A stretch of 64,000 nt of DNA from Podaxis mareebaensis. Taxonomy: Eukaryota; Basidiomycota; Agaricomycetes; Agaricales; Agaricaceae. Positions 1-11,148 of this stretch are shown here, piece by piece; the first letter of the stretch is position 1; each line of letters begins with the position of its first letter. A program made the translations under genes and the position numbers. The stretch covers positions 124,001 to 188,000 of the forward strand of contig JAEUWP010000002.1 of NCBI GenBank assembly GCA_018524725.1. The letters are read 5' to 3'. The notes beneath the pieces are model-generated. The model worked only from the letters and a program-made list of their open reading frames with translations. It ran no database searches and was not told the origin of the DNA.

Positions 1-1013
1 TAGGGAGGGTGAGTATGCGCCGACTAACGAGGAATGGTTTCAACTTACGGGCTTCTTAAGCCTCGAAAGACAAGGGTCTTCCCTTTCCACCGCGGTCTTC
101 TGGGATCAGTAACATCGTACGGAAAAGACCCTAACTCGGGGATAGCCTTTCTGAGGATATCTAATGGGAGGCTGAAGTAGGGTTTGCTGTGGCTTTGTAG
201 TGGGCTCGGAAGCACAAGGTTCGTCAAGAGGAATTGACGGATAGCCAGATCCTACAGGGCGTATTAACACATAAAAGTTTATGAAGGGTGAAATGCTTAC
301 AGACTCGTGCTTGTACAGACGAAGATCCACTTCTGCACGTGTCCGCACGATGCCCAGGGGAAGATCGTTAATTTCATGCATTGCATCAATGTACTTCAGA
401 AAGTCGTCTGAGAGTGCAGCTCTTGTGGGTGCAATGTCCGATATCAACAGATGCGACAGGAGGTTTTCTCGTCCTTTCGTGGCGAGAGACAACGCTAGAG
501 TCATGGCGACCTTTCCACCCCTACACAATTCTGTCTGAGATCGGCGGTTCAAGAATAATTGAGAATAGATGCGAGTTGACGAACATTGAATGGCCGAGTA
601 GCGCTACATTTGATAGGTTGTGGGTGTCGATGTAATACAACACGTCTTCAGCCATAGCTGTGTATGTCATTGGTGTTGCGCGAGGGGATGCACCATGGTT
701 CCGTAAATCAAGGGTGTGAACAGAATGGTATGGTAGAGCCCGATGAAACGCTTTGTGAAGAGATGTCCAGTTTCTCTTTGAGCCGCTTAAAGAGGAATAT
801 TGAGTCCCCCGTTCCATAACAGTTAGTCGAATCTACTCACAACAAACCATGAAGAATCACGAGGGAGGCGTCCCCTGGCGCGTTTCCACCCGGGTGAGCA
901 ATTAAGCTCTTAAGTTCGACAGGAGTTCGGGCATGATGTATAGAGTACGAGCAATGTTGTGTTGCAAGGTACTTTCTGGGCAGTCGATGTCGAGCAGGCC
1001 GAAGCTGGTACAT
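1..1013 (-). CDS. Alpha/beta hydrolase, ABHD11/Imo32-like, 3' end outside the window
   Basis: Reading leftwards from the ATG at 1013, exons join in frame to give a mitochondrial-type N-terminus rich in Arg, Tyr and Gln (MYQLRPARHRLPRKYLATQ). Next come the hydrolase core motifs: an ILHGL oxyanion strand, GSKRNW, DLRNHGASP, and the nucleophile elbow GHSMGGK, whose Met codon is split by an intron. LISDIAPTR, IRQFLLTNL and a final WKGKTLVFRGL follow. These match the ABHD11/YOR084W (Imo32) family of mitochondrial serine hydrolases. An intron donor (GTAAGT) near position 50 carries the gene past the left edge, so the last strand and the catalytic His are not seen. An in-frame upstream ATG at 1160 exists but adds a sequence unlike the family, so I chose 1013. 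The family call is firm; the exact substrate is unknown. Confidence 0.88.
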
Positions 1014-1306
1014 CGACGACTTGCGCCCAATTTGCGCCGGTCTAGTTTGGAACTCGCTCTGTTTGTTCCGAGATCCGGGCCGGGAAGGCTCTAATGCGGG
1101 CTCAGCCTTTGTCCGTTTTTCTCCCAATTCCCAATCTCTCAGCTCCCCCGCTACCCCCATCTGGCCACTCTACCTTCTTGTTGATAATGACGACTCTTCT
1201 GATGTGCTTTGAGCATGAACCCCGTGACAACTTAGCATCTGGTATTTGTCCACCGGAAATGCGTCATGGGATTTGGCACGCGCTTCTCTCAAGTGACCAC
1301 AGCGAC

Positions 1307-1314
1307 TATAAAAG
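1307..1314 (+). promoter_or_regulatory. TATA box of the first monooxygenase gene
   Basis: A consensus TATAAAAG lies 52 bp upstream of the ATG at 1366. Position and sequence fit a fungal core promoter; transcription was not tested. Confidence 0.6.
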
Positions 1315-1365
1315 GCTCTCAGTCGGCGTGAATTTTTGGACGAGGAGCCTCAAATTCCCTTTGCT

Positions 1366-3928
1366 ATGCATCCCTCTGAAGCTCCACTTCCCACCTTGAA
1401 TAAACTAGGCCTCGAGACATTCGCGTTCGACGATGTTGACGCTGTCTCTGTGGCCCAGAGCTGGATCGAGGCTTTCAATGCTGCTTGTCAAGCGGACAGC
1501 GTTCAGGGTATTCTGGACCTCTTTGTCGAATCCAACTTCACCTCACCACCTTTATCTCAAACTTCGCCTCCGGACGATGCTATCCTTGGTCAGGATCCAT
1601 CTGTCTATTGGCGTGATGTCCTCGCGTTGACTTGGGACTTTCGCACCTTCGAAAGTACACCGGCAATCCGCCAATTCCTCCAGGACCGCTTGAAGCTTAC
1701 AGAAGTTCGCAACGTCAAGATCAACACTACAGACAAGGGCGCGTTCCCGGTGCTTCAGCGTCCTTATCCAGATCTAGTCTGGATCCAAGCTTTGTTCAAA
1801 TTCGAAACGAAGATCGGATATTGCTCAGGCGTTGTGCGGCTCTTACCTACGAAGCAGAATGACGAAATTCAGTGGAAAGCGCATTGTATCTTTACGAATC
1901 TCGAGGACTTGAAGGGTTTCCCTGAAAAGATCGGTCCCCTACGGAACCAGGAATCGGATTACGGCACCTGGGAGGAACTCCGTAATAAAGAACGCCAGTT
2001 TTTGGACGAGGATCCCCTCGTTCTCATCATTGGCGGAGGTCAGAGTGGTCTTGACGTGGCTGCTCGTCTCAAGTGTCTTGGGATCAAGTCATTGGTTGTT
2101 GAAAAGAACGAGCGTATTGGCGATAACTGGAGGAAACGGTATGATGCATTGTGCCTCCATGATCCTGTTTGTAAGTCCTTGCCTCTTCATCACGCGAACA
2201 CGCCGCTTACACTAATAATCAAGGGTACGATCATTTGCCTTACATGCCGTGAGTCTCTTCCTCGAATTGTTCACTACATGTGTTTATATGGATCTAGATT
2301 CCCACCAAACTGGCCCGTCTATACTCCAGCGAAAAAGGTGAGGTCTATCTATACCTTGGTCTCCAACGGTGTTTATCGCATATAACCAGCTGGCGAACTG
2401 GCTAGAGGGATACGCGGAGGCAATGGAACTCAATGTATGGACATCTTCAATGGTTACCAGGGCTGCCCAAGACACCACTACAGGGTACTGGACGGTTACA
2501 GTTGAAACTAAATCTGATGGTGCCGAAACCCGAATCCGAGAGTTCAACGTGAAACACCTTATCTTTGCTTTGGGCTTCTCTGGAGGTAGAGGATATGTTC
2601 CCAGTTATCCGGGAATGGTAAGCTTGAATGTATGCCTGCGTTCGATGATATATGTGAACTCGTGGACTTATTGCAGGACATCTTCAAAGGCCAGATTCTG
2701 CATTCGCTTCAGCACGATAAGGCTACAGACCATTTGGGGAAAAAGGTGGTTGTAATCGGGTCGTGCACTTCTGGTGAGCCCATATCTCTCCTATATTTCA
2801 TATCACTGATTGCAACGCCGCTCAGCCCACGATATCAGCGTCGATTACGCCAATCATGGTGTAGGCAAGTGAAGTTGAATGGAATCCAGAACACCGCTAA
2901 GGCATATTTTTAGATGTGACCATGTTTCAGAGAAGTTCCACCTATGTTATGAGTACTAAACGAGGGCTTCGATTAACCCTCGAAGGTATGCTTGGACGTG
3001 TTGCATTCAATAACAAGAGTTTCACATCTTCATATAAGACTTCTACTCCGAGGACGGACCGTCAACCGATATCGGCGATAGACTCGTCGCTTCATACCCC
3101 AACCTGTTGAATATCGGAATTTCGTACCGCTTGACGCAGAAGATCGCTGAAGCTGATGCGTAAGTGGTCTAGGCACATCTCATAAATCCCCTTCTGATTG
3201 CTTCTGCAGTGACCTCCTGGAGGCTCTCAAAAAGCGCGGATTCCGTTTGGGGTGGGGCTTTAAGGATTGTGGTTTCTTAATGTCAGCATGGGCGCGGGCG
3301 GGAGGATATTATCTTGGTAAGTTCTCCCTCATCTGATCAGCTGTGGTACATTGATCACCAATCCGCTTCCAGATGTTGGAGGCAGTCAATATATTATTGA
3401 CGGGAGGGTCAAACTCAAGAATGACAGTCAGATTGCTTCCTTCACGGAAACTGGCCTTCGATTCGAAAATAGCTCTGAACTACCTGCAGACGTAGTTATT
3501 TTCTCCACTGGGTTAGTCTTCCCTTTGTTCATGTTCAATAACTGTATTGGTTACTCATGCTCATTCTAGTCTCGGAAATGCGCGAGATGGTATACGTGAG
3601 ATTTGCGGCGATATTGTGGCGGACAATTGTTCTCCTGTATGGGGATTAGACGATGAGGGGGAACTGAACGGATGTTGGCGTGATATGGGCTTCAAGGGCT
3701 TGTGGTACATGATGGGTGCGTCCCGGTTTACCGCCATGCCCTCACAAGTGCTTGAATTCTCCTTAGGAAACCTCGCGCTATGTCGCTTTTATTCAAAGCA
3801 CATCGCCCTTCGTGAGTGACCTTCTAGAATCACAATCCTCAGGAGCAACTGATACATATATGATTCCAGAAATCAAGGCCCTGGAAGAGGGCGTGTTCGA
3901 CGGTGTACGCTACAGCAGGCCGAAATGA
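1366..3928 (+). CDS. FAD-dependent monooxygenase with N-terminal NTF2-like region (FMO-like), copy 1
   Basis: Thirteen exons splice in frame from the ATG at 1366 to the TGA at 3926-3928: 1366-2170, 2224-2248, 2298-2337, 2390-2617, 2677-2773, 2826-2864, 2914-2985, 3039-3159, 3210-3316, 3373-3511, 3570-3715, 3767-3811 and 3870-3928. The N-terminal ~190 residues resemble the NTF2/SnoaL-like region found before the oxidoreductase core in fungal FMO-like enzymes. Then comes an FAD Rossmann motif ([17 protein letters not shown]), the [22 protein letters not shown] segment typical of the YUCCA-like fungal group, and a second nucleotide-binding motif ([14 protein letters not shown]). The second motif has Cys in place of the middle Gly, which is common in this group. 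The protein should oxygenate a small nucleophilic or carbonyl substrate using FAD and NADPH; the substrate is unknown. The intron at 2865-2913 uses a GC donor. It is a tandem paralogue of the next gene. Confidence 0.9.
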
Positions 3929-4183
3929 ACAGACGTCGACGTTGCCAGCGCTTCGAATTGCATAACACTGTCAATGTCTGCCATAACAAATAAAGCTTCT
4001 ACCCAAATCTCCGTTTCGTGTGAAGACGGTACTTCCCATTCCCCACGGGTTTACGAACTCCGAAAGAAATTTCTGACATGTCATTGATCACCTGGCACAT
4101 CTTCGAGTGATCATGATAAATCATGGTGTCCTGATAAACCGGCACATTTGCCCGGGGGCATTACTCACCACCTTTCTATTGCG

Positions 4184-6703
4184 ATGGCCTCTACACCCCA
4201 TCCATCTGAAGCTCCCTTACCCACTCTTAACAAGCTTGGGGTCTCCTCTCTTCCCGAAGATATTGATGCTCCGAAGATAGCAAGCGAGTGGTTCGCATCA
4301 TTCGCGGACAAGGTCACTTCAAGCGATGTCGACGGCATCATCAGTCTCCTGATTGAATCCTCCTTCGATTCCGCCCTCCCCGAGACTGCAGATCAACCTT
4401 CAGTCTATTGGCGGGATCTACTCGCGCTTACATGGAACTTCCGTACCTTTGAAGGTACCGCTCGGATCCGCAAGTTCTTGACCGACCGACTTCAAAGCGC
4501 TAAAATTAGCAATTTGCAATTGAAGACTGCGAACGATGGACAAGGCTTGGCGCCATTCTTCGCTAAGCCATTCCCAGATATTGCTTGGATCATGGGAATG
4601 TTTACGTTCGAGACGGAGGTTGGATTAGCTTCGGGTATTTTCCGACTCGTTCCTACATTGGATCAGCAGCAGCAGCTTCAGTGGAAGGCTCATTGTATCT
4701 TTACGAACCTCGAGGAGCTCAAGGGTTTCCCCGAAAATATCGGACACTTGCGTAATCAGGAATCTGATCATGGGAAATGGGAGAGCCTCCGAGAGAAGGA
4801 GAGGAGTTTTGAAGGTGTGGACCCAACTGTTTTGATCGTTGGTGGTGGACAGAGTGGTTTGGAGGTTGCAGCGAGGCTGAAGCTGCTCGGAATCGCTGCC
4901 TTGATTATCGAGAAGAACGAAAGGGTGGGCGATAATTGGAGGAATCGTTACGACGCTTTGTGCCTCCACGACCCCGTCTGTAAGTGAAGATTGCGAACAA
5001 GACTGCCTTGTTCTGACATATATCGTAGGGTATGATCACATGCCATATCTTCCGTACGTATATCGAACTCGCTGTCTGTCTCGCCTATGGTTTATCTCCT
5101 GCATCCAGGTTCCCTCCAAACTGGCCTGTGTTCTCTCCTGCAAAGAAGGTAGCATTTGTGTATCTTGAGACTTAATAACCTGTTGATCCGGAGATTCTTA
5201 GCTTGCGAACTGGCTCGAGTTTTACGCAGATTCGATGGAACTGAACGTGTGGACGTCTTCGACTGTATCCTATGTTCAGAGAGACAGTTCGACCGGTCTT
5301 TATAAGGTCACAGTCAAAGGACCAAAAGGAGAGCGCATCTTCACAGTCAAACACGTCGTGTTCGCTATCGGATTCGCTGGTGGCTCGGCTTATATGCCCA
5401 CATACCCTGGGATGGTAATACCTGGATACACACTTAGGTAACTCGCATTACTAAACGAAGTTTCAGGACAAATTCAAGGGACAAATCCTCCATTCGACAC
5501 AGCATAAGAAGGCAACGGACCATTTGGGCAAGAAGGTCGTTCTTATCGGCTCATGCACTTCCGGTATGACAAGTTAAACCATCTTTAGGAGCCATCATCT
5601 CATTCCGGTTCCATCAGCGCACGACCTCGGTGTGGATTACTATAATCACGGAATCGGTATGTACATCCGGGCGCGTGAGCTGCCGTGGCATCGTTTTGAC
5701 GTAGGAACCATAGATGTGACTATGTATCAACGCGGTTCGACATACGTGATGTCCGTGCAGAAGGGAATTAGGATGATCGTTGCAGGCAGGTGTGCATCCA
5801 TTTTCCAAGAAACCCGATCTTGATATCCTTTGCAGGTGTTTTCGACGAATCAGGACCTCCAACTGTCGTCGCTGACAGGATATCTGCCTCCTTCCCAAAC
5901 CTTCTCAATGTCGGAGTCAACTATCGCGTAACATCTCTAATCGCAGAAGTGGACAAGTGATAATCTCTCTTATGATACTGTACAGCTAGTCTCACTGCTG
6001 CTATAGGGAAACCCTTGAAGGTCTCCGCCGCGTTGGGTTCAGGCTGAATTGGGGACACAAGGATGCTGGTGTATTGTTAAGCGCGTTTACGAAGGCAGGA
6101 GGTTACTACCTTGGTAAGAAGATTGCTGTTGCTATTTCTTCGATATTGACTTTCTGTAGACGTGGGCGGCAGTCAGTATGTAATCGATGGTAAAATCAAG
6201 CTGAAGAACGACACTACGTTGGAGAGCTTCACCGAGACCGGCCTGAAGTTCGCTGATGGAAGTGAACTCCCTGCTGATGTGGTCGTTTTCTGCACTGGGT
6301 ATGTGTTCCTTATAAATCGTGTGCACGGGATTACTAAAACAAGCCGGCAGGCTTGGGAACGCTCGCGACGTCGTCGGTCGCATTCTGGACCCAGAAACGT
6401 TTAAGAGCGTACGCGAAATCTGGGGATTGGATGACGAAGGAGAATTCAACGGGGTCTGGGGCGGTCTCGGTGTACCAAACTTATGGTCCATGATGGGTAT
6501 GAAGTCCTCCTAGAAGCTCCCCGCTACTGACCTGACTTTGAATGCAGGAAATCTCGCTTTGTGTCGTTTCTATTCCAAGCATCTCGCGCTTCGTAAGTCG
6601 ACTTCATCTTTGATGGTCACATAGTTGGTAATGCGAGGACGTTATAGAAATCAAAGCCATTGAGGAGGGTGTTTTCGGAGAACGCTACCAGACTAGAATT
6701 TGA
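4184..6703 (+). CDS. FAD-dependent monooxygenase with N-terminal NTF2-like region (FMO-like), copy 2
   Basis: This is a paralogue of the gene at 1366-3928 in the same orientation, with the same intron positions where I compared them (for example exon 1 4184-4979 and exon 2 5029-5053). It starts [19 protein letters not shown] and ends with an in-frame TGA at 6701-6703. The FAD motif is VLIVGGGQSGLEVAARL and the second Rossmann motif is VVLIGSCTSAHDL. QRGSTYVMS and ELPADVVVFCTG are conserved. No stop or frameshift was found, so both copies look functional. The intron matching the GC-AG intron of copy 1 has a normal GT donor here (GTATGT). An upstream in-frame ATG at 4148 exists, but the start at 4184 matches copy 1. 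The substrate cannot be inferred from sequence. Confidence 0.9.
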
Positions 6704-7600
6704 AGAGATGGATGTAACGATCTCAACCTCCTCGTTGCAATGCTCTTTCACAATAGCAAAGAATGTAATATTAGCACCGCCTTGACTATTAAGGAAACCA
6801 CTAGACGTCGTGGGACAGGCCACTGACGGGCCTGGCAGCATACGAGCTTCCTCGAGCATTCAGAGTGCTGCCGAAAAGCCAGGTGTCGAAGTTCCGCTCC
6901 TAGGAGGGTACCCTCAGGGGCGCGGCGGATGCCGAGAGGATCAGCCCCACATTTCGTGGTCACCCATACTCCCAGGATCGTATCAACTCTCTCGGTTCCC
7001 ACAATTACCAATTGTTCTCGAGGGTCCTCGGCGTTAAGTCAATCAAAAAATGAGTGAGAGGCGATCAAATCTTGACGATTACAACAACAATTAACTGAAA
7101 GGTTAGTCATTGTAGTAGGAAGGCTGTAATGGCGCCGAGTTTTCGAGAATTTCTGATGGTACGCCGACGAAATGATAACAGCCCAATGGCAACTGCCTCA
7201 TGGACAAACGAAGAACAATTGTTGGTGGCATGGATCTCAAAAGCGAAGCCTTCAGGGAAGCTCGCCCTTACAGAAAGGGCTTCAACAAGGCGATGGCCGG
7301 AACAAGAGCCCGAGCACCATGCAAATCTAATTCCGGTGAGCCCGTCTGGTTCCATTCCATAGCGCATTGTACAGAACATAGTCTAAAGGCATAGTCCATT
7401 ATTATAGATTGGCTAATCTTCCCGGTATCCATATCATCTCTGCCATAGCAATTCGAGCAAATCTATGATTCTTGCCCAACTCGCGACAATTGCATTTGAA
7501 GGTTTTACTTTCGTTGCGGTAAGTCAATAAGCGGTGCAGTCGGCGGAAGCATCACTATCATCTTACAATGTGTCCGAAAGGAGGGAGGCTTGTTGTGCGT
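6704..7600. other. Intergenic stretch, no supported gene
   Basis: Short open frames on both strands overlap each other and show no motif, intron structure or start context that I trust. The right end leads into the promoter of the small gene at 7706. Confidence 0.5.
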
Positions 7601-7606
7601 ATAGGG

Positions 7607-7613
7607 TATAAAT
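7607..7613 (+). promoter_or_regulatory. TATA box of the small proline-rich gene
   Basis: TATAAAT in a GGGTATAAATAACC context lies about 99 bp upstream of the ATG at 7706. A pyrimidine-rich stretch (TTCTCTCCAAGTCTC) follows it. Its position supports transcription of the short ORF. Confidence 0.55.
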
Positions 7614-7705
7614 AACCTTCCATTCCGGCAGAGCTGCCAACCCGCCTTCCTCCATCTCAGTTTCTCTCCAAGTCTCAGGTTACACTCACGTACACTTAGT
7701 TCATC

Positions 7706-8010
7706 ATGTCCAACAGCGCCAGCGGCGGACGTTACCCTGAGTAGGATACCACTTTCGTCCCTCTGTTTTACGCTGACATAGTCCCCTCTTTTTCTCTGTC
7801 TTCGTTGGAAGCCTTACTCTGGGCCCTCCCCCTTTATCCCCTGCCCAGCCCAACTTCCCGACCATTCCCCCTCCTCCTACACGCGGGAGAAGTAATAACA
7901 GCGGTAACTCCTTTGGAGATGCGCTGCACGATCTTCTGCCTCCCCCGGCCGCTCCTGGCCTAGCACAAACCCATAGCTCTGAGTCTTCTGGACGAAGCGC
8001 AAATGCTTAG
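7706..8010 (+). CDS. Small proline/serine-rich protein, 77 aa, unknown function
   Basis: Exon 1 (7706-7740) and exon 2 (7812-8010) join through a GT...AG intron (7741-7811, with a CTGAC branch-like site) into a 77-residue frame ending in TAG. The protein begins MSNSASGGRYP and then has Pro/Ser/Gly-rich sequence including LTLGPPPLSP and TIPPPPTRGRS. A short acidic-amphipathic patch (FGDALHDLLPP) is the only likely ordered part. There is no signal peptide, membrane segment or cysteine. Support comes from a TATA box, a clean intron and an uninterrupted frame, not from recognised homology. It lies downstream of the monooxygenase pair and converges on the xylanase gene. I do not recognise a family. 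Confidence 0.5.
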
Positions 8011-8161
8011 AAGCGCAGGCGCGCTTCACTCCTTAGGGTGATTGTGTTCTACTAGGCACGTGCGGAGGATGCTCCGCCAAAGCTTTTCTTGTACTGCTGC
8101 TTGCACTTTGTACTAGATTATCACGCACTCTCACATATATCACTTGTGCATTTACGCAAGA

Positions 8162-9764
8162 TCATGCCGAGAACCCATCAATGATGCCTTGATATGCTGG
8201 TTTCTTTTTCAAGTTCTAGAAGTGATTATCAAAGATGAAGTCGCAAAAGTGTGTGGAAACGAACCTCATCCCAAGGACAAGCACTACCTTCGCCGGGGAA
8301 ATTTCCCGGGATCCAGGAGTACTGATAGGCGGCACGAACATGAATATCACCAGCTCGCAACAGACAGCGCGAACAAAGGGCTTACCCTATCGGTCCAATC
8401 CCAGACAGTCACGCCCACACACTTCCTTACTTGCCGGCAGGCATCAACGACGATCCGGTAGTCCTCTTTTTGTTGGATCAACATCTCCCTTGTAGGTGGG
8501 AGCGTAGGGATCCTAACGTCCAGTTCGGTTATCGCAACCTCAATACCCAAGTTTGCAAATCGTTCAAGATTGGTAATCAAGGAAGGTCCGGCGGAGGCAT
8601 TGGAAGAGAACTGCCCTAAGGTCAGGTGGGCTTGTATGCCCACTCCATCAATGGGAACGTCTTGATCTTGAAGAGATTTAACGAGATTGAAAAGACCTGT
8701 AGATTTGAGATTAACCGTTTCCACATCAAAGTCGTTGATCTAATGAGGTTCAGTAATGCGAGGGATGAAAGCGTGAAACGATTGCAACTTGCATAGAGCT
8801 TTGCGAATGGATCCCCCAAGCGAGCGGCATGTAGGGCCGTAGAAATGTATGCAGCGCCACTGGTGTTCAAGAAAATAGACTCTCTCAAGGTACCATCGTC
8901 GTTGATTGGTTCTGCAAGTATAGAAGAATAAGTCCGAGCCAAGAAGGACAAATATAACGTACAACGCACCGTTTACAACGTCCCAACTTACTATCTCCGC
9001 AAAGACTTCAGAAGCCAGCAACGTGTGACTAGAGCATGGAGCGGTACTGACGGCTGCGGAGATGGTGAGACGGCAGGAAAACCCAGAAGGATGGCGCGCG
9101 CATACATTTTTCCAAGGTAGTGCCTGGCCACGGTAAAGCAATGATCATGGATAACGCTGATAAGTATGCTTAGCCCCAGTGTGAGTGAATTGATGATCAT
9201 GCAAGTCCAACCTGAGCATTGTAACATTGTCGAAGTTTCCGTTCAGGACCCATTCTGGAATTCGTTGATGCCAGACGAAGTTGTGCCCTCAGGAACGGCG
9301 GTTTGAGTGCATATATTCCGTTCCAGGAGCGCAAGAACCCACCTCGAATGAACTGACCATGCCGTTCGGCTTGTTTTACGACCATGTCCGCTCCAGTGTA
9401 GTTCCTCACGCCTTGAAAAGGTTCAATGAGACTCTAGTGAGCAGTATTAGCGGTTATTTATGTGCTATATACGTGTAGTATAGAAGCTCTGTACCCATTT
9501 CATACTATGAGCCTATCAATGACATTGCACACTCAGTATGGAAGCACATATAGGCGAGTAGATCTTGCGTACCGGCGTCAGCTGGTGGAAATCCTGAGTA
9601 TTTGACAGCTGTCTGAGGTAGTCCGTATCGTTGAACTGGTATTCGTTTGTTGCAGTCCCAAAGTATTTTTTGCCCGCCCTCTGTGCGAAGGTGTTCAACT
9701 GTGCATTCGCGGCGTCAAAAGCCAAGGAGAGACTCAAGATCGTTAAAGAGATAACGCTGAGCAT
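8162..9764 (-). CDS. Secreted endo-1,4-beta-xylanase, family GH10
   Basis: The protein would hydrolyse internal beta-1,4 bonds of xylan outside the cell. From the ATG at 9764 there is a signal peptide (MLSVISLTILSLSLAFDAANA). Then come KKYFGTATNEYQFND, the mini-exon TPAHSMKW, SLIEPF, GADMVVKQAERHGQFIRG, FVWHQRIPEWV, WDVVNE (acid/base Glu, its codon split by an intron), LYINDFDVE, VGIQAHL, ITELD (nucleophile Glu), VWDWTDRYSW, and a C-terminus LKKKPAYQGIIDGF ending at 8162. There is no carbohydrate-binding module. One intron (8741-8792) has a GC donor. The join just before WDVVNE is unclear: no acceptor gives the usual short link, and the best in-frame option inserts about a dozen residues. The gene may therefore carry a small insertion or defect there. 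The family call is firm. Confidence 0.88.
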
Positions 9765-10542
9765 ATCGATGTCCGATCCTCCCACATGTGCTAACTCATG
9801 GCCGTTATATATGTCGAGCTCTGAATCACGGGGCGGGGTTCAGCGGAGCATTTAGAAGCGAAGAGTCGGCAGCAAAGCAGGCAATGATATTTATAAGGCC
9901 GTACCGCACGTGAAGAGGTCCGCAGACACCCAATCAAGCTGCCCAATCTCAAGGATTCTGTAGTCGTCGACACGCAGCTTTTTCATGGACTCATGCTATA
10001 GAAGACGGTCCCGGGACACAATACCCGAGCGAAGGGCGAGTGGACAGACTGACACTTCATCCGGATTGGATTGCGCATACCTGCATCTCTTGAATACAGC
10101 AGCCTAACATTACTGATAGTCAGTTGTACTGTGTATGAAATTGTTTCTGGATTCGAACTATTTGCCCATAGAGCCCTCTATATCCTCGTACGCTGGATCT
10201 GGCTGTTTTTCAAGTGAGGAACTGGACATTGGGCAGCGGGAAGACTTCGAGGAGCTGTGCAGTGAGAAAAGGAGACTTGAATGTGTGCCCAGAGCTTAAC
10301 GTAGCCGGATCTGAATTTCGGAGAAAGGAGTCCTATTGACGTGAATGGCATAGATGGTGGTATATGAAGGCGTGGTCCGTGGCTCTTTGGTATATCTGTT
10401 TGGTACCTACAACGTACGTACGAATCCGAGTATGTCGACCTCCAGCCTCGCAATCGGTTCCGATTGATCCCATAGCACACGGTACGCCACCGCGGTTCGC
10501 ATTTCTCCAAAGCCGGGTTACAATTATGGCTATGGCGTCATA

Positions 10543-11148
10543 TTGGCCTAAAAATTATTTACATCCCGCGCAGACTTGTCCTTAGCCCGCGCAGAGTTTG
10601 TATATAAAGTTATTATGCTATTGATCCGAGAAATACAAGTAATTATGTCTACAAGTCTGTCCGGGCTTCGATATATCTCGAGTAGAATTCTGCGCAGGTA
10701 AACTGGAGTCTGCGTGGTCAAGTTAAACTCTGCGCGCGTGACAATTGAACTCCGTGTGCACGAAGTTGAGCTTTGCACAGCCAAGTTAAAGTCTGCGCGC
10801 ATCACAATTAACTCTGCGCGGCCAAGTTGAACTCTGCGCGCGGAATTGAAATGTGATGAAATTGTGACGCGCGCAGAGTTCAATTGCGATGCACACAGAC
10901 TTTAACTTGGCCGTGCAGAGCTCAACTTCATGCACACAGAGTTCAATTATCACGCGCGCAGAGTTTAACTTGACCATGCAGACTCCAGTTTACCTGCGCA
11001 GAATTCTACTTGAGATATATCGAAGCCCGGACAGACTTGTAGACATAATTACTTGTATTTCTCGGATCAATAGCATAATAACTTTATATACAAACTCTGC
11101 GCGGGCTAAGGACAAGTCTGCGCGGGATGTAAATAATTTTTAGGCCAA
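10543..11148. mobile_element. 606 bp foldback / MITE-like element with ~300 bp terminal inverted repeats and TA duplication
   Basis: The left half (from TTGGCCTAAAAATTATTTAC) is the reverse complement of the right half (ending GTAAATAATTTTTAGGCCAA). The arms meet near 10846 with almost no spacer. TA occurs at 10541-10542 and 11149-11150, as expected for a 2-bp TA target duplication of Tc1/mariner-type insertion. The inner parts of the arms hold repeated GCGCAGAGTT(C/T)AA-type units in both orientations. No transposase is present, so it is non-autonomous. Copy B of the surrounding segmental duplication lacks it, so it either entered copy A after the duplication or was lost from B. The short open frames inside are by-products of the palindrome. 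Confidence 0.85.

Noticed and set aside
10548..11143. Paired open frames with the same C-terminal protein sequence on opposite strands
   Set aside because: Direct result of the palindromic element. No start context, motif or intron.
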